DNA from: Deltaproteobacteria bacterium
GTDB lineage: Bacteria > Desulfobacterota > Binatia > Binatales > Binataceae
Direction of reading: 5' to 3'
Assembly: GCA_021831785.1 (NCBI GenBank)
Contig: JAKBMB010000018.1
Location: 1 to 43,445, forward strand
Length of the DNA: 43,445 bases
Shown here: piece after piece, positions 20,786 to 37,306 of the stretch
Numbering within the stretch: position 1 is the first letter of the stretch
Layout: each line of letters starts with the position of its first letter
Translations under genes and position numbers: made by a program
The notes under the pieces: generated by a model
Database searches by the model: none
The model's input: the letters and a program-made list of their open reading frames with translations, nothing else
Told to the model about the DNA's origin: nothing

Positions 20786-21256
20786 CTACCAGCGATAATG
20801 AGCGAAAGCGCGGTTGGCTTCCGCCATGCGGTGAGTGTCTTCCCGTTTCTTCACCGCTCCCCCCCGATTGGCGGCCGCCTCGCTGATCTCGTTGGCAAGC
20901 CGCTCCTCGAACGTCTTCTCCCCTCGCGCGCGCGCCGCCTGCGCCAGCCAGCGCATCGCCAGCGACGAGCGCCTGACCGGGCGCACTTCGACCGGCACCT
21001 GGTAGTTGGCTCCGCCGACTCGGCGCGACCTAACCTCGACCGCTGGCCTGACGTTCTCGAGCGCGCGCTTAAACAACGCCAGACCGTCTTCTTGACCGCG
21101 CCGGCCGGCGCTCTCCAAAGCGCCATAGAAGACGCTTTCGGCCAGCGATTTCTTGCCCTTAATCATCAGGATGTTGACGAACTTTGCCACCGCCCGGTCA
21201 TGATACTTGGGATCCGGCGCAACCTCTCTGATTCTAGCTTGACTTTTGCGGGCCAT
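20786..21256 (-). CDS. rpsG: Ribosomal protein S7
   Basis: A 156-residue primary binder of the 16S 3' domain, at the E site. It begins [18 protein letters not shown] and has the [15 protein letters not shown] hairpin that contacts tRNA. In E. coli S7 represses the str operon from the rpsL-rpsG gap; here that gap is only three bases, so that control cannot be placed in the same spot. Confidence 0.98.
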   Translation of the reverse strand: MARKSQARIREVAPDPKYHDRAVAKFVNILMIKGKKSLAESVFYGALESAGRRGQEDGLALFKRALENVRPAVEVRSRRVGGANYQVPVEVRPVRRSSLAMRWLAQAARARGEKTFEERLANEISEAAANRGGAVKKREDTHRMAEANRAFAHYRW

Positions 21257-21259
21257 AGC

Positions 21260-21631
21260 TCACTTGGGCTTTTTCGCGCCGTACTTCGAGCGCCCTTGGC
21301 GGCGCTCCTGAACGCCGATTGAGTCAAGCGCCCCGCGCACCACGTGATAGCGCACGCCGGGCAGGTCTTTGACGCGCCCGCCGCGGATCAAGACCACCGA
21401 GTGCTCCTGTAGATTGTGGCCCACCCCGGGTATATAGGTCGTCACCTCGTGGCCGTTGGATAGGCGCACACGCGCCACCTTGCGCAGCGCCGAGTTGGGT
21501 TTTTTCGGCGTCGAGGTGTACACGCGCGTACAGACCCCGCGCTTTTGCGGCGACCCTTCCAGCGCGGGCGCGCTGGTCTTGTAGCGCTTCTTTTGCCGCG
21601 CACCCCGGATCAATTGGTTAATCGTAGGCAC
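21260..21631 (-). CDS. rpsL: Ribosomal protein S12
   Basis: A 123-residue decoding-centre protein. The canonical [14 protein letters not shown] puts the start at GTG 21631; the longer frame to 21736 runs into an intergenic hairpin. The decoding loops [13 protein letters not shown] and [13 protein letters not shown] carry Lys at both positions where streptomycin resistance arises in other species, so the sequence is wild type. The Shine-Dalgarno (AAGG) is far from the start, 14 bases. Confidence 0.97.
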   Translation of the reverse strand: MPTINQLIRGARQKKRYKTSAPALEGSPQKRGVCTRVYTSTPKKPNSALRKVARVRLSNGHEVTTYIPGVGHNLQEHSVVLIRGGRVKDLPGVRYHVVRGALDSIGVQERRQGRSKYGAKKPK

Positions 21632-21715
21632 TGTCTGCCAGCCAACCTTAATTTCCCGGGCAACCGGCCGCGACCGGCTGCTGCCCCTGACGGTGAGTAA
21701 ACCCTTCGAACAGAC

Positions 21716-21745
21716 CGCCCAAGGATGCGCTCGCACCCTTGGGCG
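21716..21745 (-). other. Strong hairpin between rpoC and rpsL
   Basis: The 30 bases form a 13-bp stem (CGCCCAAGGGTGC on the minus strand, one G-U pair) closed by the tetraloop GAGC. It lies 34 bases after the rpoC stop. No U tract follows on the transcribed strand, so it is not a standard terminator. It may be an RNA-processing site, a 3' stability element for the rpoBC mRNA, or a Rho-linked pause. Confidence 0.6.
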
Positions 21746-21779
21746 ACGCCTGCATTTTTACGCTAAAGCTGCCGTATTG

Positions 21780-26036
<4,257 letters not shown>

Positions 26037-26056
26037 ACCAGATTTCTCCTCCGGCT

Positions 26057-30181
<4,125 letters not shown>

Positions 30182-30341
30182 ACCTTCTCACCTCACCCGA
30201 CCGGCGTTCTTGCGGCCTTGAGTGAAAGCATCGCCTCGCCGTGGCCCAGCTTCCGAGAGCCGGCGTAGCTAGCCGCAGGCGAAGCCTTGCAACACGAAGA
30301 CAAAACTTACATCGAACGCGAAGAGCGTCCTCTCTTTGGTT
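30182..30341 (-). other. rplL-rpoB spacer with small hairpin
   Basis: A 160-base gap between rplL and rpoB. On the minus strand a 6-bp hairpin (GGACGC-TCTTC-GCGTTC, 30314-30330) lies shortly after the rplL stop, followed a few bases on by a short T run. In E. coli this gap holds an attenuator and an RNase III site that lower rpoBC relative to rplL; the same role here is inference from position only. Confidence 0.3.
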
Positions 30342-30737
30342 TCACTTAAGCTCCACCGTAGCCCCTGCTTCGGTCAGCTTCTTCTTAATCTCTTCGGCTT
30401 CAGCCTTGTTTACACCCTCTTTAACCGCCTTGGGCGCGCCGTCGACCAGGTCCTTGGCCTCTTTAAGCCCCAAGCCCGTGATTTCGCGCACGACCTTGAT
30501 TACCTGGATTTTCTTGTCGCCGACTCCGGTCAGCATCACGGTGAACTCGTCCTGCTCCGGCGCCGCTTGCGCCGTCGCGGCGGCACCGCCCGCCGGCGCC
30601 GCCGCAACCGCCATCGGCGCTGCCGCCGACACCCCGAGCTCGGCCTCGAGCTCTTTGACCAGGGCCGCGGCTTCCATCAGGTTAAGGTTTTTCAAGTACT
30701 CTTTGACCTGCTCCCTACTTAGCTGTGCTTCTGCCAT
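30342..30737 (-). CDS. rplL: Ribosomal protein L7/L12
   Basis: A 131-residue stalk protein, present in several copies per ribosome, that recruits GTPase factors. The N-terminal dimer helix ([20 protein letters not shown]) is followed by an Ala/Gly hinge of about 25 residues and the C-terminal factor-binding domain with [20 protein letters not shown]. The ribosome-binding site AAGGAGAG is strong, consistent with the need for excess over L10. It lies 464 bases after rplJ, an unusually large gap. Confidence 0.98.
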   Translation of the reverse strand: MAEAQLSREQVKEYLKNLNLMEAAALVKELEAELGVSAAAPMAVAAAPAGGAAATAQAAPEQDEFTVMLTGVGDKKIQVIKVVREITGLGLKEAKDLVDGAPKAVKEGVNKAEAEEIKKKLTEAGATVELK

Positions 30738-30830
30738 CGCGCTTCTCTCCTTAAGATATTGGCCGACGCGCGCCGCGTGATCGGCCGGCGGGCCAGCTTT
30801 CGCTTCGCAACTCGCGTCCTATGACGCTAT

Positions 30831-30879
30831 AAAAACCTACGGCGAAGGGCCTTACGCCGTCCGCGCAAAGGCCCTCGCC
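30831..30879 (-). terminator. Terminator-like attenuator before rplL
   Basis: On the minus strand a 12-bp stem (GGCGAGGGCCTT pairing with AAGGCCCTTCGCC, one bulged T) closes a 14-base loop and is followed by GTAGG and five T residues (30831-30835). That is the shape of a Rho-independent terminator, though the U tract starts five bases after the stem. A competing smaller hairpin (ACGGCG/CGCCGT, 30839-30860) shares the 3' arm, so two exclusive folds are possible. It lies about 95 bases before rplL. Confidence 0.55.
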
Positions 30880-31201
30880 TTCGGGCCTCTTCAGCCCTTG
30901 CTCCGGCCACCGGCGCCGCCGCTCGTTCACGTCACGCGGCGACGGCCGAGCATAAGCTGAAAATCGATGCTGCCTGCGTCAACGAAACCATTGCGGCCGT
31001 GCAAGTTCGGCGCGCATTGCGCCAGGAGCTTCGCCGTCGCGCTTCATTGCCCTCAGCTTCGCAAGCCGCCGGCAGCCCGAAACGAGCCGCAGCACGGACC
31101 CGAAACCCGGCCCGCGCCGCCGGCGTGACGGGGTCGCACGGCGCCAGGCCGACTGGTCCGCGGGTAGGCCCTTTCCGAAGCAACGCGGCGCCGCTCATCG
31201 C
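30880..31201. other. Long rplJ-rplL spacer, no gene recognised
   Basis: The remaining 322 bases of the rplJ-rplL gap are GC-rich. An 88-codon open frame (31198-30932, minus) starts four bases after the rplJ stop but is Ala/Arg-rich with no family features or ribosome-binding site, and I do not accept it. No clear promoter was found, though one is expected if rplL-rpoBC escapes the attenuator. Confidence 0.4.
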
Positions 31202-31726
31202 CTAAGCGCTCGCCGCCTGCTTCTTGCCGAGCGCGTCGACCAGCCGCGCCATCGCGCTGCCCGGTTCGTTGAGCACGCGGACAAGCCGCGCCGCCGGCGC
31301 CTGCAACACACCCAGCAATCGAGCCATCAGCACCGGCTTGGGCGGTAAGTTGGCCAACTCCTCAATCGCCCGCGCGTCAAGCGCTTTACCGCCGATTACG
31401 CCGCCGCGCAGCCGAAACCGCTCGCCCAGTTCCCTAAATGAAGTGACGGCCTTGGCGACCACAGCCGGATCGTCAAAGCAGAAGACAAGCCCGACCGGGC
31501 CCCCGAGCTGATCGCGCAGCGCGGCAAAGGCACCGTCGCCCACGGCACGCGCGATGAGCGTATTTTTGGCTATCTTCAACTCGCCGCTCGCCGCGCGAAG
31601 GCGCCGTCTGAGCTCGTTGGCTTCGCTCACCGAGATGCCGCGGAATTCGGAGACCAGAACCATAGTCGAACGCGCCGCTCGATCCGCAAGCTGGCGGGTT
31701 AGCGCAACCTTGTCTTGCCTTTTCAT
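31202..31726 (-). CDS. rplJ: Ribosomal protein L10
   Basis: A 174-residue base of the L7/L12 stalk. The N-terminal rRNA-binding domain includes KNTLIARAVGDGAF, and the C-terminal helix near LVRVLNEPGSAMARLVDAL binds L7/L12 dimers. It starts MKRQDKVALTRQLADRAAR at ATG 31726. The 146-base leader behind rplA is where L10 binds to repress its operon in other bacteria. The leader contains a CGAGGCC-GA-GGCCTCG inverted repeat but no kink-turn that I could confirm. Confidence 0.98.
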   Translation of the reverse strand: MKRQDKVALTRQLADRAARSTMVLVSEFRGISVSEANELRRRLRAASGELKIAKNTLIARAVGDGAFAALRDQLGGPVGLVFCFDDPAVVAKAVTSFRELGERFRLRGGVIGGKALDARAIEELANLPPKPVLMARLLGVLQAPAARLVRVLNEPGSAMARLVDALGKKQAASA

Positions 31727-31872
31727 CTGTGACTCTTAGTTATCCCCGGCCGCTCGCCATCCGAGGCCGAGGCCTCGCCTATCAGCGCACAGGCCCATCT
31801 GGGGTCCCGCGGTGGTCTTTGGTCATCTGCCTGGCATCGGCCGTAATGACGATGATTGGCCCTCGCCCTTGC

Positions 31873-32574
31873 TCAGGCCGCTGCGACGCGCGTCTGCGCA
31901 GGCTCGATCCTGAGCCCCGGTCCCATGGTCGAGGAGATAGCTACGCTGCGAATATAATTGCCCTTGGCCGAAGCCGGCTTGGCGCGCACGATCGCCGTGA
32001 TGAGCGCGTGCGCATTTTCGGCCAGCTTTTCGGCACCGAAGCTGCGCTTTCCGATTGGCGCGTGCACCACCCCGGCGCGGTCAACGCGAAAATCTACCTT
32101 GCCGGCCTTGGCTTCACTAACCGCCTTGCCCACATCAAAGGTCACAGTACCGACCTTGGGGTTGGGCATCAGACCTCGCGGCCCGAGAATCTTACCGATG
32201 CGCCCGACCGCGCTCATGATGTCCGGGGTGGCGATTACGCGCTCGAAATCGAGCCAGTTCTCCTCTTGAATCTTCTTGACCAGCTCCTCGCCGCCTATGT
32301 AGTCGGCGCCGGCTGCCTGCGCCTCCTTTACCTTCTCGCCCTTGGCCAGCACCAGGACGCGCACGCGCCGGCCGGTGCCGTGAGGCAAGAGCACCGAGCC
32401 GCGCACGTTCTGGTCAGCCTGACGCGGGTCAACACTCAGCCTCAGCGCTATTTCAACGCTCTCGTCGAACTTCGCCGTGGGATTGCCGACCATCATCGCG
32501 ACTGCTTCCTCAAGCGGATACTTCTTGGTCCGCTCAATCTTGGCCGCGACCTCGCGATATCTCTTGCCCGCCAT
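31873..32574 (-). CDS. rplA: Ribosomal protein L1
   Basis: A 233-residue protein of the mobile L1 stalk at the E site; in many bacteria it also represses the rplKA mRNA. It begins [20 protein letters not shown] and has the signature [17 protein letters not shown]. It follows rplK by 17 bases. Confidence 0.99.
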   Translation of the reverse strand: MAGKRYREVAAKIERTKKYPLEEAVAMMVGNPTAKFDESVEIALRLSVDPRQADQNVRGSVLLPHGTGRRVRVLVLAKGEKVKEAQAAGADYIGGEELVKKIQEENWLDFERVIATPDIMSAVGRIGKILGPRGLMPNPKVGTVTFDVGKAVSEAKAGKVDFRVDRAGVVHAPIGKRSFGAEKLAENAHALITAIVRAKPASAKGNYIRSVAISSTMGPGLRIEPAQTRVAAA

Positions 32575-32591
32575 GGTTGCCTCGCTTCGCC

Positions 32592-33017
32592 TTAGCCCGC
32601 GACCTCAAGCCCCAGCGAGCGCGCCGTGCCTTCGATCGTACGCATCGCGGCGCCCAGGTCTTTAGCCGTCATGTCCGCCAGCTTGAGCTTGGCGATCTCT
32701 TCGACCGCCGAACGCGGCACCTGCCCCACCTTGACCTTGCCTGCCGTGGCCGCACCCTTTTCGATTCCTGCCGCCTTGAGCAGCAACACCGATGCCGGCG
32801 GACTTTTGGTAATAAAGGTAAAGGAACGGTCGGCATAGACCGTCACGATCACCGGGATAATCATACCCTGCATATTCTGGGTCTGGGCGTTGAAGGCTTT
32901 GCAAAACTCCATGATGTTAACCCCGCGCTGACCGAGCGCCGGGCCGACCGGCGGGGCGGGATTAGCCTGTCCGGCGGGGATTTGCAGCTTCACCTGTCCG
33001 AGCACCTTTTTTGCCAC
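32592..33017 (-). CDS. rplK: Ribosomal protein L11
   Basis: A 141-residue protein of the GTPase-associated centre. The N-terminal domain has the Pro-rich [21 protein letters not shown], and the C-terminal rRNA-binding domain holds KTPPA-type text read here as [19 protein letters not shown]. It starts at ATG 33017, 90 bases after nusG. Confidence 0.98.
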   Translation of the reverse strand: MAKKVLGQVKLQIPAGQANPAPPVGPALGQRGVNIMEFCKAFNAQTQNMQGMIIPVIVTVYADRSFTFITKSPPASVLLLKAAGIEKGAATAGKVKVGQVPRSAVEEIAKLKLADMTAKDLGAAMRTIEGTARSLGLEVAG

Positions 33018-33107
33018 GCTTCAACCTCGCCTTCGACGCCCTGCTGCGCGGCGCCGCGCAATAGCGCCTTGCGGCGCTGGCCGACGAATCTAGCGAAAGA
33101 GTATCGG

Positions 33108-33641
33108 CTACCCTTTCTCCACCTGGATGAAGTCAAGCTCGACCGGAGTCGCGCGGCCAAAAATCGATATGAGCACGCGCAGCTTGCCCTTCTCGGGGCG
33201 CACCTCTTCGACCGTGCCGTTGAAGTCCTGGAACGGTCCGCTAACGACTTTGATCGCCTCCCCGACGTCGAACAGCACCTTGGGCTTGGGCTTCAGCGCG
33301 CCCTCCCGCATCTGCTCCACAATCTGGCGCACCTGATCGTCGGGCACCTCGGGCGGCTCGTTGGCGGGGCCGACGAAACCGGTCACCTTGGGCACGCTGC
33401 GCACCACGTGCCACGTTTCGTCGTTGAGCTCCATGTTGACGAAGATGTAACCGGGAAAGGACTTGCGGCTGGACGTCTTGCGCTCGCCGCCTTTACCCAG
33501 CTCTACCACTCTCTCCACCGGAACCAGAACCTCGCCGATTTGGTCCTCGAGCTTGAGCGAGCGCACGCGTTCTTCCAGCGCGGCCTTGACCTTGTGTTCA
33601 AAGCCCGAATAAGTATGAACCACGTACCATCTCTTGGCCAT
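33108..33641 (-). CDS. nusG: Transcription factor NusG
   Basis: A 177-residue elongation factor that closes the polymerase clamp and links it to Rho or to S10. The start is ATG 33641 (MAKRWYVVHTYSGFEHKVK) with GAGG upstream; fourteen more upstream residues are unlike the family. The NGN domain includes VNMELNDETWHVVRSVPKV, and the C-terminal KOW is AIKVVSGPFQDFNGTVEEV. It lies 159 bases after secE. Confidence 0.98.
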   Translation of the reverse strand: MAKRWYVVHTYSGFEHKVKAALEERVRSLKLEDQIGEVLVPVERVVELGKGGERKTSSRKSFPGYIFVNMELNDETWHVVRSVPKVTGFVGPANEPPEVPDDQVRQIVEQMREGALKPKPKVLFDVGEAIKVVSGPFQDFNGTVEEVRPEKGKLRVLISIFGRATPVELDFIQVEKG

Positions 33642-33753
33642 CAAGGCCTCCCGCAGGCAAAGGACCGTCGGGGCGCATGCCAAGCCCGTCGCGACGTTAT
33701 CACTGAGGCTCGCCCGGCCTTCTGAAGAACCAACGATAACTTGGAACGAACTG

Positions 33754-33774
33754 GACCCGAGACTGCCTCGGGTC
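33754..33774 (-). other. Hairpin in secE-nusG spacer
   Basis: A perfect 8-bp stem (GACCCGAG/CTCGGGTC) with a five-base loop, 26 bases after the secE stop on the transcribed strand. No T tract follows (CAGTTCG), so it is not a standard terminator. It may mark mRNA processing within an otherwise joined secE-nusG transcript. Confidence 0.45.
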
Positions 33775-33800
33775 GCATCTTAAGCGCAAAAATCTGAACG

Positions 33801-33998
33801 CTAGCTTAACAACTGGCGGACTAAACGCGTGGCGCCCAAGTCCACAAGCCCAAGCCAAAGGGCCATCAGGAAAGTCAAAACAACCACTGCCAGCGTGGCC
33901 TGTACGGTCTCCTTGGGCGAAGAAAAATGGACCTTAGAGAGCTCGATCCAAGCTTCTTTGACGAAGTCGACACCTGCGCTAATATAACTCTTTAGCAT
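33801..33998 (-). CDS. secE: Protein translocase subunit SecE
   Basis: A 65-residue single-span SecE. The amphipathic helix FVKEAWIELSKVHFSSPKET lies before one hydrophobic segment (about residues 34-54), the minimal form found outside the enterics. It clamps SecY in the inner membrane. It is the first protein gene after tRNA-Trp, 50 bases away. Confidence 0.96.
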   Translation of the reverse strand: MLKSYISAGVDFVKEAWIELSKVHFSSPKETVQATLAVVVLTFLMALWLGLVDLGATRLVRQLLS

Positions 33999-34048
33999 AG
34001 CCGTTTCACAGGGTCACGCCAAGACCCCCTAATATGCCCACTTCCATA

Positions 34049-34126
34049 TGGCGGGCCAGGCAGGATTCGAACCTGCAACCCTCGGATTTGGAGTCCGATG
34101 CTCTAGCCAATTGGAGCTACTGACCC
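34049..34126 (-). tRNA. trnW: tRNA-Trp (CCA anticodon)
   Basis: Acceptor stem GGGTCAG pairs with CTGGCCC (one G-U). The anticodon arm is CGGA-CTCCAAA-TCCG with anticodon CCA, and the T arm carries GGTTCGAATCC. The discriminator is G and the CCA end is encoded (34049-34051). Position just before secE is the same as in many bacteria. Confidence 0.97.
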
Positions 34127-34432
34127 GACCAAGCCTCGAGGGACCCACCAAAACCGCAGATTGCCCCGCGCATCCGCCCGATAGCCAGGCCCCGCTCGAC
34201 CCGATTTCCAAGCGCCCACGCGCTAAGGCCTCCCGTGGGCAAATGGAAAAAATTACCTGAAGCGCTTGACATACCATCAATTAGCGAGCGTCACAAGTAG
34301 ATGGGCCAACTCCGATCGGCAGCCCGCCCGCCCTAGCCCCAAAACCGCGCGCACCCGGGGCCTTGGTGCGCCTTCGAGGCACCTCGACTCCGACAACCGG
34401 CGCTGTTGGACGCCGGGCGCCGCCATACGGGG
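34127..34432. other. rpmG to tRNA-Trp gap
   Basis: These 306 bases hold no gene I recognise. They contain a possible minus-strand promoter (listed separately) and an inverted repeat GCCCACG/CGTGGGC at 34214-34240 with a 13-base loop, which is not followed by T residues on either strand. Confidence 0.4.
34252..34280 (-). promoter_or_regulatory. Possible sigma-70 promoter before tRNA-Trp
   Basis: On the minus strand TTGATG (34280-34275) and GGTAAT (34257-34252) are spaced by 17 bases. Each box matches four of six consensus bases. It would give an RNA starting about 120 bases before tRNA-Trp and could feed secE-nusG and onward. The match is weak. Confidence 0.3.
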
Positions 34433-34585
34433 TCAAACCTTGGTCTCGCGATGCACCGTATGGACGCGGCAGCTCGGGCAGAACTTCTTGATCGAGAACT
34501 TCTCGGTCTGCTTTTTCTTGTTCTTGCTGCTGGTATAGTTGCGTCGTTTGCAATTATCGCATGCCAGCGCGATTAAGTCTCTCAT
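34433..34585 (-). CDS. rpmG: Ribosomal protein L33, zinc form
   Basis: A 50-residue protein read between tRNA-Trp and tRNA-Thr. It starts MRDLIALACDNCKRRNYTSS and ends HTVHRETKV. Cys9, Cys12, Cys36 and Cys39 form the zinc ribbon of the C-plus form. L33 binds near the E site of the 50S. The place between tRNA-Thr and tRNA-Trp/secE is where many bacteria have tufB then rpmG; here rpmG stands alone. Confidence 0.96.
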   Translation of the reverse strand: MRDLIALACDNCKRRNYTSSKNKKKQTEKFSIKKFCPSCRVHTVHRETKV

Positions 34586-34700
34586 CTCAACCCTACTTGG
34601 CCACGGTGAAAGTCAAGGCATCACGCACGGTAGTGGCGCTTCGCCGGCGCCTGCCTCGCTTCCACTCGCCCCTTTTGCGCGTCAAAGCCCGCATTTGCGA

Positions 34701-34773
<73 letters not shown>

Positions 34774-34829
34774 TAAAAAATGCCCTGGCGTGCATCAGCG
34801 CGCCGTTTAAGTTTATATCGGCGACCCTG

Positions 34830-34905
34830 TGGAGCGGGAAACGGGACTCGAACCCGCGACCCCGAGCTTGGAAGGCTCGCGCTCTACCAACTGAGCTATT
34901 CCCGC
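34830..34905 (-). tRNA. trnG: tRNA-Gly (TCC anticodon)
   Basis: Acceptor GCGGGAA pairs with TTCCCGC. The anticodon arm CGAGC-CTTCCAA-GCTCG carries TCC, and the T arm is GCGGGTTCGAGTCCCGT. CCA is encoded after discriminator T (34830-34832). Confidence 0.97.
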
Positions 34906-34928
34906 TCAGAGCCGCAGCTGAAGCGCAA

Positions 34929-35011
34929 TGGAGAGGGGAGGATTCGAACCTCCGAAGGCATAAGCCGGCAGATTTACAGTCTGCTCCCTTTGGCCGCTCG
35001 GGAACCTCTCC
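34929..35011 (-). tRNA. trnY: tRNA-Tyr (GTA anticodon)
   Basis: Acceptor GGAGAGG pairs with CCTCTCC. The anticodon arm GCAGA-CTGTAAA-TCTGC carries GTA; a long variable arm follows, as expected for class II tRNA-Tyr. Discriminator A; CCA is not encoded. Tyr-Gly-Thr is the order of the E. coli tyrU-glyT-thrT-tufB cluster. Confidence 0.97.
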
Positions 35012-35040
35012 AGCACTCAAAATCATCGGCGATCAAAAGC

Positions 35041-35241
35041 CTAATCCGAATAGGCGGTCTCGGGTAACTCGCGCCGCTGGCCCAGCATGCGCAACAGCTC
35101 ACCGCACCGCGCGGAAAGCCTTAGCCGCGCAGCCTCACGCAGCCGAAATTTTCGACCAATCGCACCCGAGACCAGCCTCACATCAGAGATTCTAATATGT
35201 AAAGGATTGGTCTCCGCGCCGTCAAGCCGCGGCCAGCGCAT
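35041..35241 (-). CDS. Hypothetical 66-residue protein
   Basis: An open frame from ATG 35241, eight bases after the peroxiredoxin stop, to TAG 35041, just before tRNA-Tyr. The product is Arg/Leu-rich and mostly helical by eye (RKFRLREAARLRLSARCGEL). I do not recognise a family and see no ribosome-binding site. It could be a small cotranscribed gene or chance; the same DNA may hold the tRNA cluster promoter. Confidence 0.3.
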   Translation of the reverse strand: MRWPRLDGAETNPLHIRISDVRLVSGAIGRKFRLREAARLRLSARCGELLRMLGQRRELPETAYSD

Positions 35242-35249
35242 GACGGCGG

Positions 35250-35807
35250 CTATTTGGTCGAAGTTTGCGCAACCCCCAGGGCGTTCAGCACCTGAGTCGC
35301 GTGCGAGGAGGGGTCAACGTCAGTGAAGACCCTGAGAATTTTGCCGTTTTCGCCGATAACGTACGTGATCCGCCCGTCGAGACCAAGCAGCGGAATTCCG
35401 TTGGCCACGCCGTACTCCCTGGCTATCTTTTTCCTCGGATCGAGGAGCAGGGGGAACGGCAAGCCGTACTTCTTGATGAAGGCTTGATGTTTATCGAGCG
35501 GATCGACGCTGCATCCGAGCAGCACGATGCCGGCTTGGTCGTATTTGGCGTACCCGTCGCGAAACGCGCAAGCTTCCTTGGTGCATCCAGGTGTGAAGTC
35601 CTTGGGATAGAAGTAAAGCACCACCTTTTTCCCCCGAAAATCTGACAGCTTGACGTCCTTCACGCCGTCTGCCGTAACCATCTGGGTATGAAAATCAGGC
35701 GCCTGTTGGCCGGCCTTAAGCAAGTCCGCGCGCGCAATTCTCGGCCGGAGCGAAATCAACGCGACGGCGATCACGGCGGCCAACAGCGTGTATCCTAACG
35801 GTTTCAT
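35250..35807 (-). CDS. Secreted PrxQ-type peroxiredoxin
   Basis: A 185-residue thiol peroxidase of the AhpC/TSA family. I chose ATG 35807, behind GGAGG; it gives a clean N-terminal hydrophobic helix (LGYTLLAAVIAVALISL) ending RPRIARA, a signal peptide or anchor. The catalytic site is PKDFTPGCTKEAC, with peroxidatic Cys75 and resolving Cys80 five residues on, the PrxQ/BCP pattern. It reduces peroxides outside the cytoplasm with a periplasmic thiol donor not coded here. It is upstream of the tRNA cluster and has no evident functional link with it. Confidence 0.93.
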   Translation of the reverse strand: MKPLGYTLLAAVIAVALISLRPRIARADLLKAGQQAPDFHTQMVTADGVKDVKLSDFRGKKVVLYFYPKDFTPGCTKEACAFRDGYAKYDQAGIVLLGCSVDPLDKHQAFIKKYGLPFPLLLDPRKKIAREYGVANGIPLLGLDGRITYVIGENGKILRVFTDVDPSSHATQVLNALGVAQTSTK

Positions 35808-36107
35808 AGCTCCGTACCTCCACGCAAAGGCCTTGCGGCATCTCAACTAGAGCGCACCCTGCTCTTGCGTCGGTTAACCGAATCGCCCTGGGCGTCTGCC
35901 GGGGTACTAAGCTTAATCCCACGGCTGGCCTTGCACCTGCGCCCTGGACGGCAATAAGCTCAGCGTCCGCTTGAGTCGAGACGGAACCCACTGGCCGTGC
36001 CCGGTCTGCAAGCGCACGACGGCGACCCGTTGCCTCGCGTGACACCCTCCGAAGCAGGCCAGCTATACAGCCCTTCCAATAAAGCAGTTAGGCCACCGTT
36101 TCCCATA
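35808..36107. other. Peroxiredoxin to aminotransferase gap
   Basis: These 300 bases lack a gene I can support. On the plus strand 35917-36042 reads as an open segment with a CTC and a CPVCKR pair, like a zinc-ribbon piece, but it has no start codon and its upstream frame is closed by TAA. Confidence 0.35.
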
Positions 36108-37028
36108 CTACACATAGTAGAGCCAGCCGCGATAGCGCGAGTCGCGTCCCTTGAGTGCGGCGGTAAAGACTTCGCGCACCCGGGTCGTGATTGGTCCCGG
36201 CGTTTGGCTACCGATGCGACGGTCGTCGAGCTCGCGCACGGGCGTAACCTCGGCGGCCGTGCCGGTCATAAAGAATTCATCCGCAATATAAATCGCGTCA
36301 CGGGGGAAGCGTCGCTGGACCACGGTTATTCCCGCATCAGCGAGAATCCTGATCACCGCTTCGCGGGTTATTCCCGGCAGAGCGGAGCTCAGCGGCGGAG
36401 TGGTGACCACGCCGTCGCGGGCGATAAAGACGTTCTCGCCGGCGCCTTCGGAGACGAAGCCGTCAACGTCAAGCAGGAGCGCCTCGTCATAGTTGCTGTG
36501 TCTGGCTTCGTGCGAGGCCAGGATCGAGTTCACGTAATGGCCGGTGGCCTTGGCCATGCACAGCATCGAGTTGTGATGGAAGCGGACGAACGAAGACGTC
36601 TTGACCCGGATTCCGCGCTTGACGCCTTCCTCGCCCAGATACGCGCCCCACTCCCAGGCCGCAACCGCCACCCTGATTCTGTTGTTAGGTGCGGCAACCC
36701 CCATCTCGCCTTCGCCGACGAAGACCAGCGGCCGGATATAACATTCCTCCAGGGCGTTGGCCCGAACCACCTCGACGCAGGCGCGCAAGAGCTGCTCTTG
36801 CGTGAACGGAATCTTCAGCTCCAGTATGTGGGCGGAATCGAAGAGGCGCCTTATATGCTCGCGCGCTCGAAAGATAGCCAAGCGGCCGTCATCGGTCTTG
36901 TAGCATCGCATGCCTTCGAACACGCCGAGTCCATAGTGGAGGCTATGGGTTAGGACGTGAACGGTTGCCCGCTCGTAGGGAAGCAAGCTACCGTCTAGCC
37001 ATATGTTGTCCGTCTTGACGCTCGCCAC
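36108..37028 (-). CDS. ilvE: Branched-chain amino acid aminotransferase
   Basis: A 306-residue class IV PLP enzyme that transfers the amino group between Leu/Ile/Val and 2-oxoglutarate in the cytoplasm. The start region NIWLDGSLLPYERATVHVL and the GLGVFEGMRCY motif are typical; Lys160 (MLCMAKATGHYVNS) is the expected PLP lysine, and the SEGAGENVF and MTGTAAEVTPV loops bind the cofactor phosphate. D-amino-acid and ADC-lyase relatives share the fold, but the FEGMRCY pattern fits IlvE. GTG 37028 is the likely start, though the AAAAGGAG ahead of it is 16 bases away. 278 bases without a gene separate it from pcnB. Confidence 0.95.
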   Translation of the reverse strand: MASVKTDNIWLDGSLLPYERATVHVLTHSLHYGLGVFEGMRCYKTDDGRLAIFRAREHIRRLFDSAHILELKIPFTQEQLLRACVEVVRANALEECYIRPLVFVGEGEMGVAAPNNRIRVAVAAWEWGAYLGEEGVKRGIRVKTSSFVRFHHNSMLCMAKATGHYVNSILASHEARHSNYDEALLLDVDGFVSEGAGENVFIARDGVVTTPPLSSALPGITREAVIRILADAGITVVQRRFPRDAIYIADEFFMTGTAAEVTPVRELDDRRIGSQTPGPITTRVREVFTAALKGRDSRYRGWLYYV

Positions 37029-37306
37029 TGCTCTGATTCGCCAGCTCCTTTTTTTCGATATTCAGCCCGAAAGACCGCTCGGCGCCATCGCGTCAGTCCC
37101 ACGATCGAGGCTTGACTCTGACTAAATTAATAACCGCAAGTCACCGGTTCGAGGCAAACTAAATCGCTCGGCGCCCGCCTCGCAGCGCGATCCAAGGCGA
37201 AATCACCGCGCTCAATCGGGTGGCCATCACCAATACCGGGTAGCCGATGCGGGTTGCAGCTCTCGACCCGGGGCGGTCTTTGCCGCGGCCTTGAGGTGCG
37301 CGCCGC

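Noticed and set aside
30932-31198. 88-codon minus-strand frame after rplJ
   Set aside because: No ribosome-binding site and Ala/Arg-rich composition typical of chance frames here; the plus strand is also open over the same bases.
34267-34272. Perfect TTGACA on the plus strand
   Set aside because: No -10 box at 16-18 bases and no plus-strand gene downstream.
35917-36042. Zinc-ribbon-like segment with CTC and CPVCKR
   Set aside because: No start codon, upstream TAA in frame, and only about 41 residues; kept only as a curiosity.
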